From positions 1 to 64,000 of the forward strand of contig JBBSCB010000015.1 in the NCBI GenBank assembly GCA_038250675.1: DNA of 64,000 nt. The letters run 5' to 3'. Positions 10,337 through 19,199 of the stretch are shown here, one piece after another (within the stretch, counting starts at the first letter, position 1; the number at the start of each line of letters is the position of its first letter). A model generated the notes under the pieces. That model searched no databases. It was not told the origin of the DNA and was given only the letters and a program-made list of their open reading frames with translations. The stretch comes from JAICUF01 sp038250675. Lineage in GTDB: Bacteria > Gemmatimonadota > Gemmatimonadetes > Gemmatimonadales > GWC2-71-9. The translations under genes and the position numbers were made by a program.

Positions 10337-10897
10337 TCACAGTCGGGGCAGCGTCACGCCGACCTGCCCCTGATACTTACCCTTTTTGTCGGCATAGCTG
10401 GTTTCGCAGACATCGTCGTCGTCGGCCTCGAAGAAGAGGACCTGGCAAATTCCCTCGTTCGCGTAAATCTTTGCCGGCAAAGGAGTTGTATTGGAGATCT
10501 CGAGTGTCACATAACCTTCCCACTCGGGTTCGAAGGGGGTGACGTTGGTGATGATGCCGCAGCGGGCGTAGGTGGACTTCCCGACGCAGATGGTCAGCAC
10601 GTTGCGCGGAATCCGAAAGTATTCCACCGAGCGCGCCAGCGCAAAGCTGTTGGGCGGTACGATGCAGACGTCCCCGGCAAACTCGACGAAGCTGTTGGCG
10701 TCGAACGCCTTGGGGTCCACAATCGCGGACAGCACGTTGGTGAAGATCTTGAACTCGGGCGCCACCCGCATGTCGTAGCCGTAGGACGAGACGCCGTACG
10801 AGATGGCACCCGCGCGGATCTGGCCGTCGGTGAATGGCTCGATCATGCGGTGCTCCCGGGACATGCGCCGGATCCAGCGATCCGATTTGATGGACAT
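10337..10897 (-). CDS. dcd: dCTP deaminase
   Basis: Deaminates dCTP to dUTP, the main bacterial route to dTMP precursors. The 186-residue product matches the trimeric dUTPase/Dcd fold: SSYGYDMR near the N-terminus, the GKSTYARCG motif, and EPEWEGYVTLEISN containing the catalytic Glu. The C-terminal tail KKGKYQGQ closes over the nucleotide. ATG is at 10897 on the minus strand. A TATATTTG element about 55 bp upstream is a likely -10. It is divergent from the nuo operon and shares the 168-bp intergenic region with it. I see no sign of the bifunctional DCD-DUT form, but sequence reading alone cannot exclude it. Confidence 0.93.
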   Translation of the reverse strand: MSIKSDRWIRRMSREHRMIEPFTDGQIRAGAISYGVSSYGYDMRVAPEFKIFTNVLSAIVDPKAFDANSFVEFAGDVCIVPPNSFALARSVEYFRIPRNVLTICVGKSTYARCGIITNVTPFEPEWEGYVTLEISNTTPLPAKIYANEGICQVLFFEADDDDVCETSYADKKGKYQGQVGVTLPRL

Positions 10898-10951
10898 GCG
10901 GTCTCGAGATCCTCCGGAAACGGGGATGATGGGCCACGCGGACGCGCCGCA

Positions 10952-10957
10952 AATATA
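10952..10957 (-). promoter_or_regulatory. Likely -10 element of dcd
   Basis: On the minus strand this reads TATATT followed by TG, which fits the TAnnTT(T)G pattern seen in front of other genes here. No TTG-containing -35 lies 17 bp upstream, so the assignment is weaker than for the nuo promoter in the same intergenic space. Confidence 0.4.
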
Positions 10958-10995
10958 GTCGCCGAATCCGCGATATGTGCTGGCGGGATCGCGGG

Positions 10996-11024
10996 TTGAA
11001 ACGATTCCGGCACCGGATTAACTT
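10996..11024 (+). promoter_or_regulatory. Promoter of the nuo operon
   Basis: TTGAAA at 10996-11001, a 17-bp spacer and TAACTT at 11019-11024. Transcription should start near 11031, giving a leader of about 35 nt before nuoA. No other promoter of this form was noticed inside the 14-kb operon. Confidence 0.7.
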
Positions 11025-11065
11025 CCCCGCGTTCCTTGTGAAAATTCTCACGAGTGGGAACGCGC

Positions 11066-11431
11066 ATGCTCCAGCCGTACATTCCGATCCTGCTGCTCAT
11101 CGCCTTCGTCGTCGCGAATGCGATCCTCATGCTGGGGCTCTCCCAGATCCTGTCGTACGGGCAGAAGACGGCCGTGAAGACGGCACCCTACGAGTCGGGG
11201 ATGCCGGTGCTGGGCGATGCCCGCGAGCGGTTCTCGATCAAGTTCTACCTCGTGGCGATGCTGTTCATCATCTTCGACATCGAGACCGTGTTCATGATTC
11301 CGTGGGCGGTCGCGTTCCGGCAGCTCACCGACCTGGCCGGGCTGCTGATCATCGAGATGCTCGTCTTCGTCCTCATCCTCGCGGTGGGCTACGTGTACAT
11401 CTGGAAGCGGGGAGCGCTGCAATGGGACTAG
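11066..11431 (+). CDS. nuoA: NADH-quinone oxidoreductase subunit A
   Basis: Small membrane subunit at the junction between the peripheral and membrane arms of complex I. The 121-residue product has three predicted membrane helices and the conserved loop PYESGMPVLGDARERF between the first and second, followed by FDIETVF. ATG 11066 starts MLQPYIP; a GTG at 11054 is in frame but gives an extra charged tetrapeptide with no better ribosome site. First gene of a complete nuoA-N operon; its end overlaps nuoB by 10 nt. Confidence 0.93.
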   Translation: MLQPYIPILLLIAFVVANAILMLGLSQILSYGQKTAVKTAPYESGMPVLGDARERFSIKFYLVAMLFIIFDIETVFMIPWAVAFRQLTDLAGLLIIEMLVFVLILAVGYVYIWKRGALQWD

Positions 11432-12054
11432 AGAACCCCGACGCGGAGAGCCGGGCCGGCGGGCCCACGGTCGTGTCGGAGATGTCGCCCAACTGGGTGA
11501 CGACGCGGCTCGATTTCCTCACCAACTGGGCCCGCTCGAACTCCTTGTGGCCGATGCCGTTCGGTACCGCCTGCTGCGCCATCGAGTACATGGCCACCGC
11601 TGCCAGCCGGTTCGATCTTGCCCGATTCGGCATGGAGCGGCAGAGTTTCTCGCCGCGGCAGGCCGACGTGCTGATCTGTGCCGGGCGTCTGCCATTCAAA
11701 CTGGCGCCGGTGATCCGGCGGATCTGGGACCAGATGCCGCAGCCCAAGTGGGCCATCTCGATGGGCGCGTGCGCATCGTCGGGCGGCATCTTCGACAACT
11801 ATGCGATGGTGCAGGGGATCGACACGATCATTCCGGTGGACGTCTACGTACCCGGCTGCCCGCCGCGCCCGGAAGGCCTCTTGTACGGCATCATGCTCCT
11901 GCAGAAGAAGATCCGCGGCGAGAGCATCGTGGACGATCAGCTGCGTGAGGAGCAGATGGTGGGACCGTCCGGTCTCTTCCTCCCGGCCGAGCGGGTGGAC
12001 GAACTGTCGGAGCCGTTTGGCAACTCGGTGCACCAGACCCGGTCCTCTTCATGA
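11422..12054 (+). CDS. nuoB: NADH-quinone oxidoreductase subunit B
   Basis: Holds cluster N2, the last iron-sulfur cluster, which gives electrons to the quinone. The four expected cysteines are present: the adjacent pair Cys51-Cys52 (GTACCAIEYM), Cys117 (GACASSGG) and Cys146 (PGCPPRPE). The start is ATG 11422, overlapping the end of nuoA. The 210-residue length includes a C-terminal tail of about 40 residues rich in acidic residues. It overlaps nuoC by 4 nt (ATGA). Confidence 0.95.
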   Translation: MGLENPDAESRAGGPTVVSEMSPNWVTTRLDFLTNWARSNSLWPMPFGTACCAIEYMATAASRFDLARFGMERQSFSPRQADVLICAGRLPFKLAPVIRRIWDQMPQPKWAISMGACASSGGIFDNYAMVQGIDTIIPVDVYVPGCPPRPEGLLYGIMLLQKKIRGESIVDDQLREEQMVGPSGLFLPAERVDELSEPFGNSVHQTRSSS

Positions 12055-12674
12055 GCGGCGCTCGCGTCTCTTCCTCGGTGGCCCCGCTTCGCGCGACCTT
12101 CGGCGTTGCGGTCGAGCGGTCGCTGGTATCGTGCGGCGACACGATCGTCTACGTCGCGCGCGAGCGGTCGCACGACGTGCTGGCCTGGCTGCGGGACACG
12201 TCCGGCCAGGAATTCAATTATCTGACCGACGTCACGGCGGTCGAGTACCGCGATCCCGAGCGGCCGCTCGAGGTCGTCTGGCAGCTCCGGTCGCTGGGTC
12301 GCCGCGAGGACCTGCGGGTGAAAGTCGCGCTGGACAAGCGGCAGCCGCTCGAGGTGCAATCGGTCTGGGACCTCTGGAAGGGAAGCGACTGGCTGGAGCG
12401 TGAGGTGTACGACATGTTCGGCATTACCTTCGCGGGCCACCCGGACCTGCGGCGGCTCCTGATGTGGGAGACGTACGCCGAGGGCTATCCGCTCCGCAAG
12501 GAGTTTCCGCTGCGGGGTCACTTCAGCCGCGCCGAGCAGACCCGCCAGGCGCTGGCCGCCAATCCCGAGGCCCACTACTCACTGGAAGAATTGTCGATCG
12601 CCGAGGCGTACGGCGAACTGCCCAGGGACATGCAGGAGCGGCTGGCACGCGGCGAACGGGGCTTCCTGCGATGA
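12051..12674 (+). CDS. nuoC: NADH-quinone oxidoreductase subunit C
   Basis: The 30-kDa subunit of the connecting module of complex I; it has no cofactor and supports NuoD. The family signature EREVYDMFGITFAGHPDLRR lies near the middle and the C-terminal half carries the PLRKEFPL motif. The 207-residue product is separate from NuoD, unlike the fused NuoCD of enterobacteria. ATGA overlaps join it to nuoB and nuoD. Confidence 0.94.
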   Translation: MSGARVSSSVAPLRATFGVAVERSLVSCGDTIVYVARERSHDVLAWLRDTSGQEFNYLTDVTAVEYRDPERPLEVVWQLRSLGRREDLRVKVALDKRQPLEVQSVWDLWKGSDWLEREVYDMFGITFAGHPDLRRLLMWETYAEGYPLRKEFPLRGHFSRAEQTRQALAANPEAHYSLEELSIAEAYGELPRDMQERLARGERGFLR

Positions 12675-13957
12675 GCCAGCGCACCGTTGAACTGTCCCTC
12701 GCGACGCCGGGACTGGACCGCGACGGCACGCCCACGCGGATTCCGCTTGGCATCGCCGAGCCGCCCGGCGCGCACTACGACGACGACTTCGGCGCCGAGC
12801 ACATGCTGGTCAACATCGGCCCGCAGCACCCCGCCACCCATGGCGTGCTGCGGCTGGTGGTGGAGCTCGAGGGCGAGACCGTCAAGCGGGTCATCCCGCA
12901 CATCGGCTACCTGCACTCCGGCTTCGAGAAGCTGGGCGAGTACCGGCACTACAACCAGATCATCCCGCTGACCGACCGGACCGATTACCTCTCGCCCATG
13001 GCCAACAACGTAGGCCTGGCGCTCACGGTCGAGAAGCTGATGGGGATCGAGGTCACCGAGCGGTGCCGGGTGCTGCGCGTGATCGCCTGCGAGCTGAGCC
13101 GCATCATCTCCCATCTCGTCTGGCTCGGCACCACCGGCATCGACCTGGGCGCGTTTACGCCGTTTCTCTGGTCGTTCCAGGAGCGCGAGCGGGTCTACAA
13201 CCTCCAGGAAGCGTGGACCGGCGCCCGACTCACCACCAGTCTGACCCGGGTGGGCGGCATGATGGCCGACATCCCCGACGGCTGGGAGGCGGGCCTGCGC
13301 GACTTCGTGCGCACCTTCCCCAGCACGCTGGAGGAAGTGGACACGATGTTCACCCGGAACGCCATCTGGATTGGGCGCACCCAGAACGTGGGCGCACTCA
13401 CGGCGGAGGAGGCGATCAACTACTCACTCTCCGGCCCGATGCTGCGCGCCAGCGGCGTGGACTACGACGTGCGGAAGGACCGCCCGTATCTGGGGTACGA
13501 GGACTACGACTTCGACGTGCCGGTGGGTGAGCACGGTGACATCTACGATCGCTATCGCGTGCGGCTCGAGGAGATGTTCCAGTCCACGCGGATCCTGGCG
13601 CAGGCGCTGGACAAGCTGAAGCCGGGCCCGCTCAACGTGGATGACCCTCGGCTGATCCTGCCTCCCAAGAGCCGGGCCATGAGCGACATGGAAGCGATGA
13701 TCTATCACTTCAAGCAGGTGATGGAAGGCGTGAAGCCGCCGGCGGGTGAGGCTTACATGGGGATCGAGAATCCCAAGGGCGAGCTGGGCTACTACATGGT
13801 GTCGGACGGCACCGCCAAGCCGGTGCGGTGGCGGATTCGCCCGCCGTCGCTCATCAACCTCGCCAGTCTGCCCAAAATGTGCGAAGGCGCACTGCTTTCG
13901 GACGTCATCGCCATCAACGCGAGCGTGGACATCGTCATGGGGGAGATCGACCGATGA
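12671..13957 (+). CDS. nuoD: NADH-quinone oxidoreductase subunit D
   Basis: The 49-kDa subunit, which forms the quinone pocket together with NuoB. It descends from the large subunit of NiFe hydrogenases but lacks the metal-binding cysteines. Visible motifs are GPQHPATHGVLRL, HIGYLHSGFEKLGEY and the C-terminal RIRPPSLINLASL. The 428-residue product has an extra N-terminal stretch of about 40 residues before the conserved core. ATG 12671 overlaps the nuoC stop. Confidence 0.95.
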   Translation: MSQRTVELSLATPGLDRDGTPTRIPLGIAEPPGAHYDDDFGAEHMLVNIGPQHPATHGVLRLVVELEGETVKRVIPHIGYLHSGFEKLGEYRHYNQIIPLTDRTDYLSPMANNVGLALTVEKLMGIEVTERCRVLRVIACELSRIISHLVWLGTTGIDLGAFTPFLWSFQERERVYNLQEAWTGARLTTSLTRVGGMMADIPDGWEAGLRDFVRTFPSTLEEVDTMFTRNAIWIGRTQNVGALTAEEAINYSLSGPMLRASGVDYDVRKDRPYLGYEDYDFDVPVGEHGDIYDRYRVRLEEMFQSTRILAQALDKLKPGPLNVDDPRLILPPKSRAMSDMEAMIYHFKQVMEGVKPPAGEAYMGIENPKGELGYYMVSDGTAKPVRWRIRPPSLINLASLPKMCEGALLSDVIAINASVDIVMGEIDR

Positions 13958-14478
13958 GTCTCACGACCACTCCCGCCGCCGGCGGCCACGACGGGGTGCA
14001 CGAGCCAGTGTTCGTCGGGGACACGCGGGCCCGTCTCGAACAGTACTTCACGCTCTACCCGACGAAGCAGGCATGCCTGTTGCCGGCGCTCTGGATGGTC
14101 CAGGAGGCGCGCGGCTGGATTTCCGAGCCGGCCATTGGCGAGGTGGCGGAGGTGCTGGGCGTGACACCCGCGTACGTCAAGGGCGTCGTCACGTTCTACA
14201 CGATGTACCACACCCATCCGGTGGGGCGACACTTCATCCAGGTCTGCACCACCACGCCCTGCGGCCTCTGCGGGGCGGAGGACACCGTTCGCGCCCTGCT
14301 CCAGCAGACTGGCTGCGGCGATCTCGGCGCCACCAGCCCCGATGGCCGCTTCACCGTGGTCGAGGTTGAATGCCTGGGCGCCTGCGGCTTCCCGACGCCG
14401 ATCGTGGTGGACGACGCCGACTTCATCGAGAGCGTGACGCCGGACAAGGTCCCGGAGATCCTGGCGAGGTACCCGTAA
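13954..14478 (+). CDS. nuoE: NADH-quinone oxidoreductase subunit E
   Basis: The 24-kDa subunit of the NADH-input module, carrying the [2Fe-2S] cluster N1a. The thioredoxin-like half shows the ligand pattern CTTTPCGLCG and, about 40 residues later, ECLGACG, which supplies the remaining cysteines. The 174-residue length is typical. It overlaps nuoD by 4 nt, and its TAA stop shares one base with the nuoF ATG. Confidence 0.94.
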   Translation: MSLTTTPAAGGHDGVHEPVFVGDTRARLEQYFTLYPTKQACLLPALWMVQEARGWISEPAIGEVAEVLGVTPAYVKGVVTFYTMYHTHPVGRHFIQVCTTTPCGLCGAEDTVRALLQQTGCGDLGATSPDGRFTVVEVECLGACGFPTPIVVDDADFIESVTPDKVPEILARYP

Positions 14479-15785
14479 TGGGCTTTCCGTATCCGAGCGA
14501 TCCCCGGGAAACCGTCGTCCTGTCGAAGTACTTTGGCGATGCCGGTGCCCGCAGCTTCGACGGCTGGACCCAGCGCGGTGGATATGAGGGCCTGAAGAAG
14601 GCACTCACGATGACGCCCGAGACGATCATCGACGAGGTCAAGCTGTCCGGCCTGCGCGGCCGCGGCGGCGCCGGTTTTCCCACCGGGCTCAAGTGGTCGT
14701 TCATGCCCAAAGGCGACGGCAAGCCGCACTACCTCGTCTGCAATGCGGACGAGTCGGAGCCGGGCACGTTCAAGGACCGCGAAATCATGCGCTGGACTCC
14801 GCACGGCCTGATCGAGGGGTGTGCGATCGGTGCGTACGCGATCGGTGCCGAACGCTGCTACATCTACATCCGCGGCGAGTTCACCGATCCCTGGCGAGAG
14901 ATGACGCAGGCGGTCGCGGAGGCCTATGCCCGCGGCGCACTCGGTGCGGATGCGTTCGGCAGCGGCCAGCGGATCGACATCGTGCTGCATCGCGGCGCCG
15001 GCGCCTATATCTGCGGTGAAGAAACGGCCCTGATGAACTCGATCGAGGGCAAGCGGGGCAATCCGCGGATCAAGCCGCCGTTTCCGGCGCAGGCCGGGCT
15101 GTTCGCGCTGCCGACGACGATCAACAACGTGGAGACGCTGGCCGCGGTGCCGCACATCATGGTGCGCGGCGGCGAGTGGTACAAGTCGCTCTGCCTGAGC
15201 AACCCCAAGAGCACCGGGACCAAGCTGATCTCGGTGTGTGGACAGATCCAGCGGCCGGGCAATTACGAGATCACGATGGGCACCCCGATGAAGGAGCTCA
15301 TCTACGACATGTGTGGCGGTCTGCGCCCGGGTCGTACGCTGAAGGCGGTCATCCCCGGCGGCTCCTCGGTGCCGATCATGAACGCTGTCGAGGCCGAGTC
15401 GTGTCTGATGGACTACGAGGGGCTGGTGGCGGCGGGTTCGATGCTGGGCTCCGCGGGCATGATCGTGATGGACGATACCGCGGACATGGTCTATCAGATC
15501 TGGCGCCTCGCCCGCTTCTACGCCCATGAGTCGTGTGCTCAGTGCACCCAGTGCCGTGAAGGCACGGCATGGACCACCCGGATTCTCGAACGGATCCTGG
15601 CGGGCAAGGGCACGGACACCGACTTCCAGCTTCTGCTGGACCTGGCGGACAATATGACTGGCAAGACGATCTGCGTGCTGAGCGACTCGTGCGCCGCACC
15701 GGTGGTCAGCGGAATCCAGAAGTTCCGCGGGGAGTTCGAGGCGTACATCAGCGGCAGCCGGCAGCCGGTGGTCGCGGGTGTCTGA
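14478..15785 (+). CDS. nuoF: NADH-quinone oxidoreductase subunit F
   Basis: Binds NADH and FMN and holds the [4Fe-4S] cluster N3. The glycine-rich FMN loop GRGGAGFPTG is at residues 61-70, followed by CNADESEPGTFKDR. Cluster cysteines Cys353, Cys356 and Cys359 lie in ESCAQCTQCREG, with the fourth in the CVLSDSC stretch near residue 400. The product is 435 residues. It forms the dehydrogenase module with NuoE and NuoG, so this complex should use NADH rather than ferredoxin. Confidence 0.96.
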   Translation: MGFPYPSDPRETVVLSKYFGDAGARSFDGWTQRGGYEGLKKALTMTPETIIDEVKLSGLRGRGGAGFPTGLKWSFMPKGDGKPHYLVCNADESEPGTFKDREIMRWTPHGLIEGCAIGAYAIGAERCYIYIRGEFTDPWREMTQAVAEAYARGALGADAFGSGQRIDIVLHRGAGAYICGEETALMNSIEGKRGNPRIKPPFPAQAGLFALPTTINNVETLAAVPHIMVRGGEWYKSLCLSNPKSTGTKLISVCGQIQRPGNYEITMGTPMKELIYDMCGGLRPGRTLKAVIPGGSSVPIMNAVEAESCLMDYEGLVAAGSMLGSAGMIVMDDTADMVYQIWRLARFYAHESCAQCTQCREGTAWTTRILERILAGKGTDTDFQLLLDLADNMTGKTICVLSDSCAAPVVSGIQKFRGEFEAYISGSRQPVVAGV

Positions 15786-15826
15786 TTGCATGCCGGGCGA
15801 CCGGTGCATCACTTCTCGAGGACGGC

Positions 15827-17410
15827 ATGGCTGACGAACTGGTGAATGTGACGATCGATGGCGCCCGGATCAGCGTGCCGAAGGGCATGACGATCATCGA
15901 GGCCGCCAAGCAGGCGGGCGTGCTGGTCCCGCACTACTGCTACCATCCGTCGCTGCCCTCGCCGGCGGTCTGCCGCATGTGCCTCGTGGAGGTGGAGAAG
16001 GCGCCCAAGCTGATGCCGGCGTGCGTCACCACGGTGGCCGAGGGCCAGGTGGTGCACGTCAACAGCGAGGGGGCCAAGAAGGCCCGCCAGGGCGTGCTCG
16101 AGTTCCTGCTCATCAACCATCCGCTCGACTGCCCCATCTGTGATCAGTCCGGCGAGTGCGAGCTCCAGGACTACACCTTCCAGGAGGGTCGGGCGGGCAG
16201 CCGCTACGGCGACTACGCCAAGCGCTACAACCCGGTCGAGGACTTCGGACCCGACATCCTCTACGTCGCCAACCGCTGCATTCTCTGCACCCGCTGTGTC
16301 CGCTTCATGGACGATGTGGCGGAGACGCCGGTACTCAACGTCTCGGAGCGCGGCGACCGGGCATACATCGGCATTGCGGAGGAGCAGCTGCTGGACCATC
16401 CGTGGGCGGGCAACGTGGTGGACCTCTGCCCGGTGGGGTCGCTGCTCTCGAAGGACTTCCTGCACAAGGCGCGGGCATGGGACCTGGACAAGTCGGCCAG
16501 CATCTGCCCCGGCTGCTCGCAGGGCTGCAACATGACGATCGACACCCGGGACGAGGTGGTCGTCCGGCTCCGCCCGCGGCCCAACATGGACGTCAATCGT
16601 CACTTCATGTGCGATCACGGCCGGATGAACTACCGCTGGCTCAATCGCGGGGACCGGATCGAGGCACCGCTGCTGCGGGAATCGCCCGCCGGCCGGCACG
16701 TGGCGTCCGACTGGGACACCGCGCTCGACCGGGTGGGGCAGATCGTCCGCGATGCCGAGGGGCCGGCTGTCATCCTTGCCTCCGGTCGCGCGTCGGTCGA
16801 ATCGCTCGCGCTGGTCCGGATGCTGGTGGACCGCCTGACGGTCACGGCGGTGGTCCGGGTGCCGCTCGGCGACGAGGCGCCACTGGCCGGCATCGCTAAC
16901 CTCGCGCTCCGGGCCGAGCGGGCGCCCAACGCGGACGGGGCGGAGCTGGTGGGCTACAGCCGGGACTGGGCCGGCGGGCTCCGGGCCGCAGCGAACGCTG
17001 CGGTCGTCATCGTGCTCGACGCCGAGCTGGACGAGGCCGATACCGCGGCGCTGGCCGGTATCCCGGGCGAGCTGGTCGTGCTCGGCACCGTGGCGCACGA
17101 CTGGGTGCGCCAGGCCGCCGTCGTGTTGCCAATCACCACCTTTGCCGAGGAGAACGGCACCTTCGTGAATCGGGACCGGCGGGTGCAGCGTTTCCAGCAG
17201 GCACGTTCGCAACCAGGCATGGCACGGCCCGCCTGGTGGGTGGCGAGCGAGGTGCTGGCGGGGCCCGGTCCCGATGCGGACGTGCCCTCGACCGCCGCCG
17301 AGGCGTTCGACATGGTGGCGGAGCGCTACCCCGTGTTCGCCGGTCTGTCGCACGCCGACATCGGCTTTGGCGGCCGGACCCTCGCCGCCGAAGCCGGAGC
17401 CACGCGATGA
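15827..17410 (+). CDS. nuoG: NADH-quinone oxidoreductase subunit G, short form
   Basis: Carries the chain of iron-sulfur clusters between NuoF and NuoI. The N-terminal [2Fe-2S] site uses Cys38, Cys49 and Cys52 (HYCYHP, CRMCLVE) and a cysteine near 66. Then come CDQSGECELQDY and CILCTRC. CPGCSQGCN resembles the extra N7 or molybdopterin-type cluster motif. At 527 residues it is far shorter than the E. coli (908) or Thermus (783) proteins; most of the molybdopterin-like domain is missing. ATG 15827 follows a GAGGAC site; the 41-nt gap after nuoF is the largest inside this operon. Confidence 0.9.
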   Translation: MADELVNVTIDGARISVPKGMTIIEAAKQAGVLVPHYCYHPSLPSPAVCRMCLVEVEKAPKLMPACVTTVAEGQVVHVNSEGAKKARQGVLEFLLINHPLDCPICDQSGECELQDYTFQEGRAGSRYGDYAKRYNPVEDFGPDILYVANRCILCTRCVRFMDDVAETPVLNVSERGDRAYIGIAEEQLLDHPWAGNVVDLCPVGSLLSKDFLHKARAWDLDKSASICPGCSQGCNMTIDTRDEVVVRLRPRPNMDVNRHFMCDHGRMNYRWLNRGDRIEAPLLRESPAGRHVASDWDTALDRVGQIVRDAEGPAVILASGRASVESLALVRMLVDRLTVTAVVRVPLGDEAPLAGIANLALRAERAPNADGAELVGYSRDWAGGLRAAANAAVVIVLDAELDEADTAALAGIPGELVVLGTVAHDWVRQAAVVLPITTFAEENGTFVNRDRRVQRFQQARSQPGMARPAWWVASEVLAGPGPDADVPSTAAEAFDMVAERYPVFAGLSHADIGFGGRTLAAEAGATR

Positions 17411-18681
17411 ATCCGGAGCTCAAGGGCTTCATCCTGCTCAGCGTGATCAAAATGCTGGCGGTGTTCAGCGTCGTCCTGGTGGGCGTCGCGATGCTCACGC
17501 TGATGGAACGGAAAGTCTCGGCCTGGATGCAGAACCGGCGGGGCCCCAACCGGGTCGGCTGGGCCGGCCTGCTGCAGCCGGCGGCGGACGGCCTCAAGAA
17601 CATCCTCAAGGAGGAGACGTTTCCGGCGGAGGCCAACCGCGCGCTGTTTCTCCTCGCGCCGGCCATGGCGTTCATTCCCGCGTTGCTGCTGTCGGCGGTG
17701 ATTCCGTTCGCGGCGCCGCTCGCGCTCAACTTCGACTTCACGCTCGGGCCGCTCGGTGAGTTTGCGTACCACGGCATGCTGCCAATGGTCGTGGCCGATC
17801 TGCCGGTCGGCTTCCTCTTCGTGCTGTCGATCAGCTCGATGGGCGTCTACGGCATCGCGCTGGCCGGCTGGTCATCCAACAGCAAGTACAGTCTTCTGGG
17901 GGGGCTCCGGGCCAGCGCCCAGATGATCTCGTATGAAGTGGCTATGGGGATGAGTCTGATCCCCGTGCTCCTGCTGAGCGGCGACGTGTCGTTTTCCGCG
18001 ATCATCGCGGAGCAGGCGCATTCGCTCTGGTTCGTGGGGCCGCTGTTCCTGTCGTTCTTCATCTTCCTGGTCTCGGGCTTTGCCGAGACCAACCGGCTGC
18101 CATTCGACCTGCCGGAGGCGGAATCGGAACTCGTCGCGGGCTACCACACCGAATACAGCGCGATGAAGTTCTCGATGTTCTTCATCGCCGAGTACGCCAA
18201 CGTCGTCACAGTGAGCGCCATGGTGGCGACGCTCTTCTTTGGCGGCTGGGACATTCCGTTTACCCGGCTCGACGAGAGCGGCGCCTGGTACTGGGTGGTG
18301 CTGACCGGGCTTGCCTTCTTCCTGAAGACGTTCTTCTGGATCTTCTTCGTGATGTGGATTCGCTGGACGCTGCCGCGCTTTCGCTACGACCAGCTCATGT
18401 CGCTCGGCTGGAAGGTGCTTCTGCCGGCGTCGCTGGCGTACATCATGGTTATCTGCGGCACCATCTATGGCCTCGACCATCTGGCGGGCGTGACCAGCCC
18501 GGTGGTTCGTGCGCTGGGGCTGACGGTCGTCAGTCTGATGCTTGGCGTGCTGATGGTCTGGGTGCTCGACCGCGGGCTCATCGTCTCCGGCTCGCAGTCG
18601 CGCCGGCGGTTCGACCTCGAGCCCGATCCTCTGCAGCCGGTGCTCATCGGACGCGAGCTCGGCGTCCAGGGGACGAACTGA
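17407..18681 (+). CDS. nuoH: NADH-quinone oxidoreductase subunit H
   Basis: Membrane subunit that forms the entrance to the quinone chamber. The 424-residue product has about eight to nine membrane helices and the conserved loops ERKVSAWMQNRRGPNRVG, ADGLKNILKEE and AETNRLPFDLPEAESELVAG, whose acidic residues line the quinone channel. A C-terminal tail of about 50 residues is polar and longer than in E. coli. It overlaps nuoG by 4 nt. Confidence 0.95.
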   Translation: MNPELKGFILLSVIKMLAVFSVVLVGVAMLTLMERKVSAWMQNRRGPNRVGWAGLLQPAADGLKNILKEETFPAEANRALFLLAPAMAFIPALLLSAVIPFAAPLALNFDFTLGPLGEFAYHGMLPMVVADLPVGFLFVLSISSMGVYGIALAGWSSNSKYSLLGGLRASAQMISYEVAMGMSLIPVLLLSGDVSFSAIIAEQAHSLWFVGPLFLSFFIFLVSGFAETNRLPFDLPEAESELVAGYHTEYSAMKFSMFFIAEYANVVTVSAMVATLFFGGWDIPFTRLDESGAWYWVVLTGLAFFLKTFFWIFFVMWIRWTLPRFRYDQLMSLGWKVLLPASLAYIMVICGTIYGLDHLAGVTSPVVRALGLTVVSLMLGVLMVWVLDRGLIVSGSQSRRRFDLEPDPLQPVLIGRELGVQGTN

Positions 18682-19199
18682 TGGCAATCGGCGTCAAGGT
18701 CATGCACCGTCCGGACCGGCAGGTCAGCTACGTCCGGGCCACGCTCAAGGGGCTCGCGCTCACCTTCAAGCACATGTTCGAGACCAAGGTGACGATGCAG
18801 TACCCGGAGGAGAAGAGCACCCGCGACGATCGCGGGACCTGGACGCTCTCGCCCCGGTGGCGCGGCACGCACCGGATGCTGACGGACGAGCAGGGTCGCT
18901 CCAAGTGCGTTGCCTGCGGGTTGTGCCCCCAGATCTGCCCGGCCAACTGCATCAAGCTGGTGCCGGGCGAGGACGAGGAGGGCAATCGCTATCCGCTGAT
19001 CTACGAAATCGATGAGTTCCGCTGCGTCTTCTGCGGGTACTGCCAGGAGGTCTGTCCCGAGGAGGCGATCCACGTGGGGCAGCACTACGAGAACTCGGAG
19101 TACACCCGCGGACGCTTCGTGTACGATCTCGAGCGGCTGTCGTCGCAGACCCACGCCGTGTCGACGCTCTGGGACCCCAGCGACCCGCGAGGCGAATGA
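18681..19199 (+). CDS. nuoI: NADH-quinone oxidoreductase subunit I
   Basis: Ferredoxin-like subunit with two [4Fe-4S] clusters (N6a and N6b) that pass electrons to NuoB. The motifs CVACGLCPQICPANCI and CVFCGYCQEVCPEEAI are complete. The 172-residue length is normal. Its ATG shares one base with the nuoH stop (TGATG). Confidence 0.95.
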   Translation: MAIGVKVMHRPDRQVSYVRATLKGLALTFKHMFETKVTMQYPEEKSTRDDRGTWTLSPRWRGTHRMLTDEQGRSKCVACGLCPQICPANCIKLVPGEDEEGNRYPLIYEIDEFRCVFCGYCQEVCPEEAIHVGQHYENSEYTRGRFVYDLERLSSQTHAVSTLWDPSDPRGE

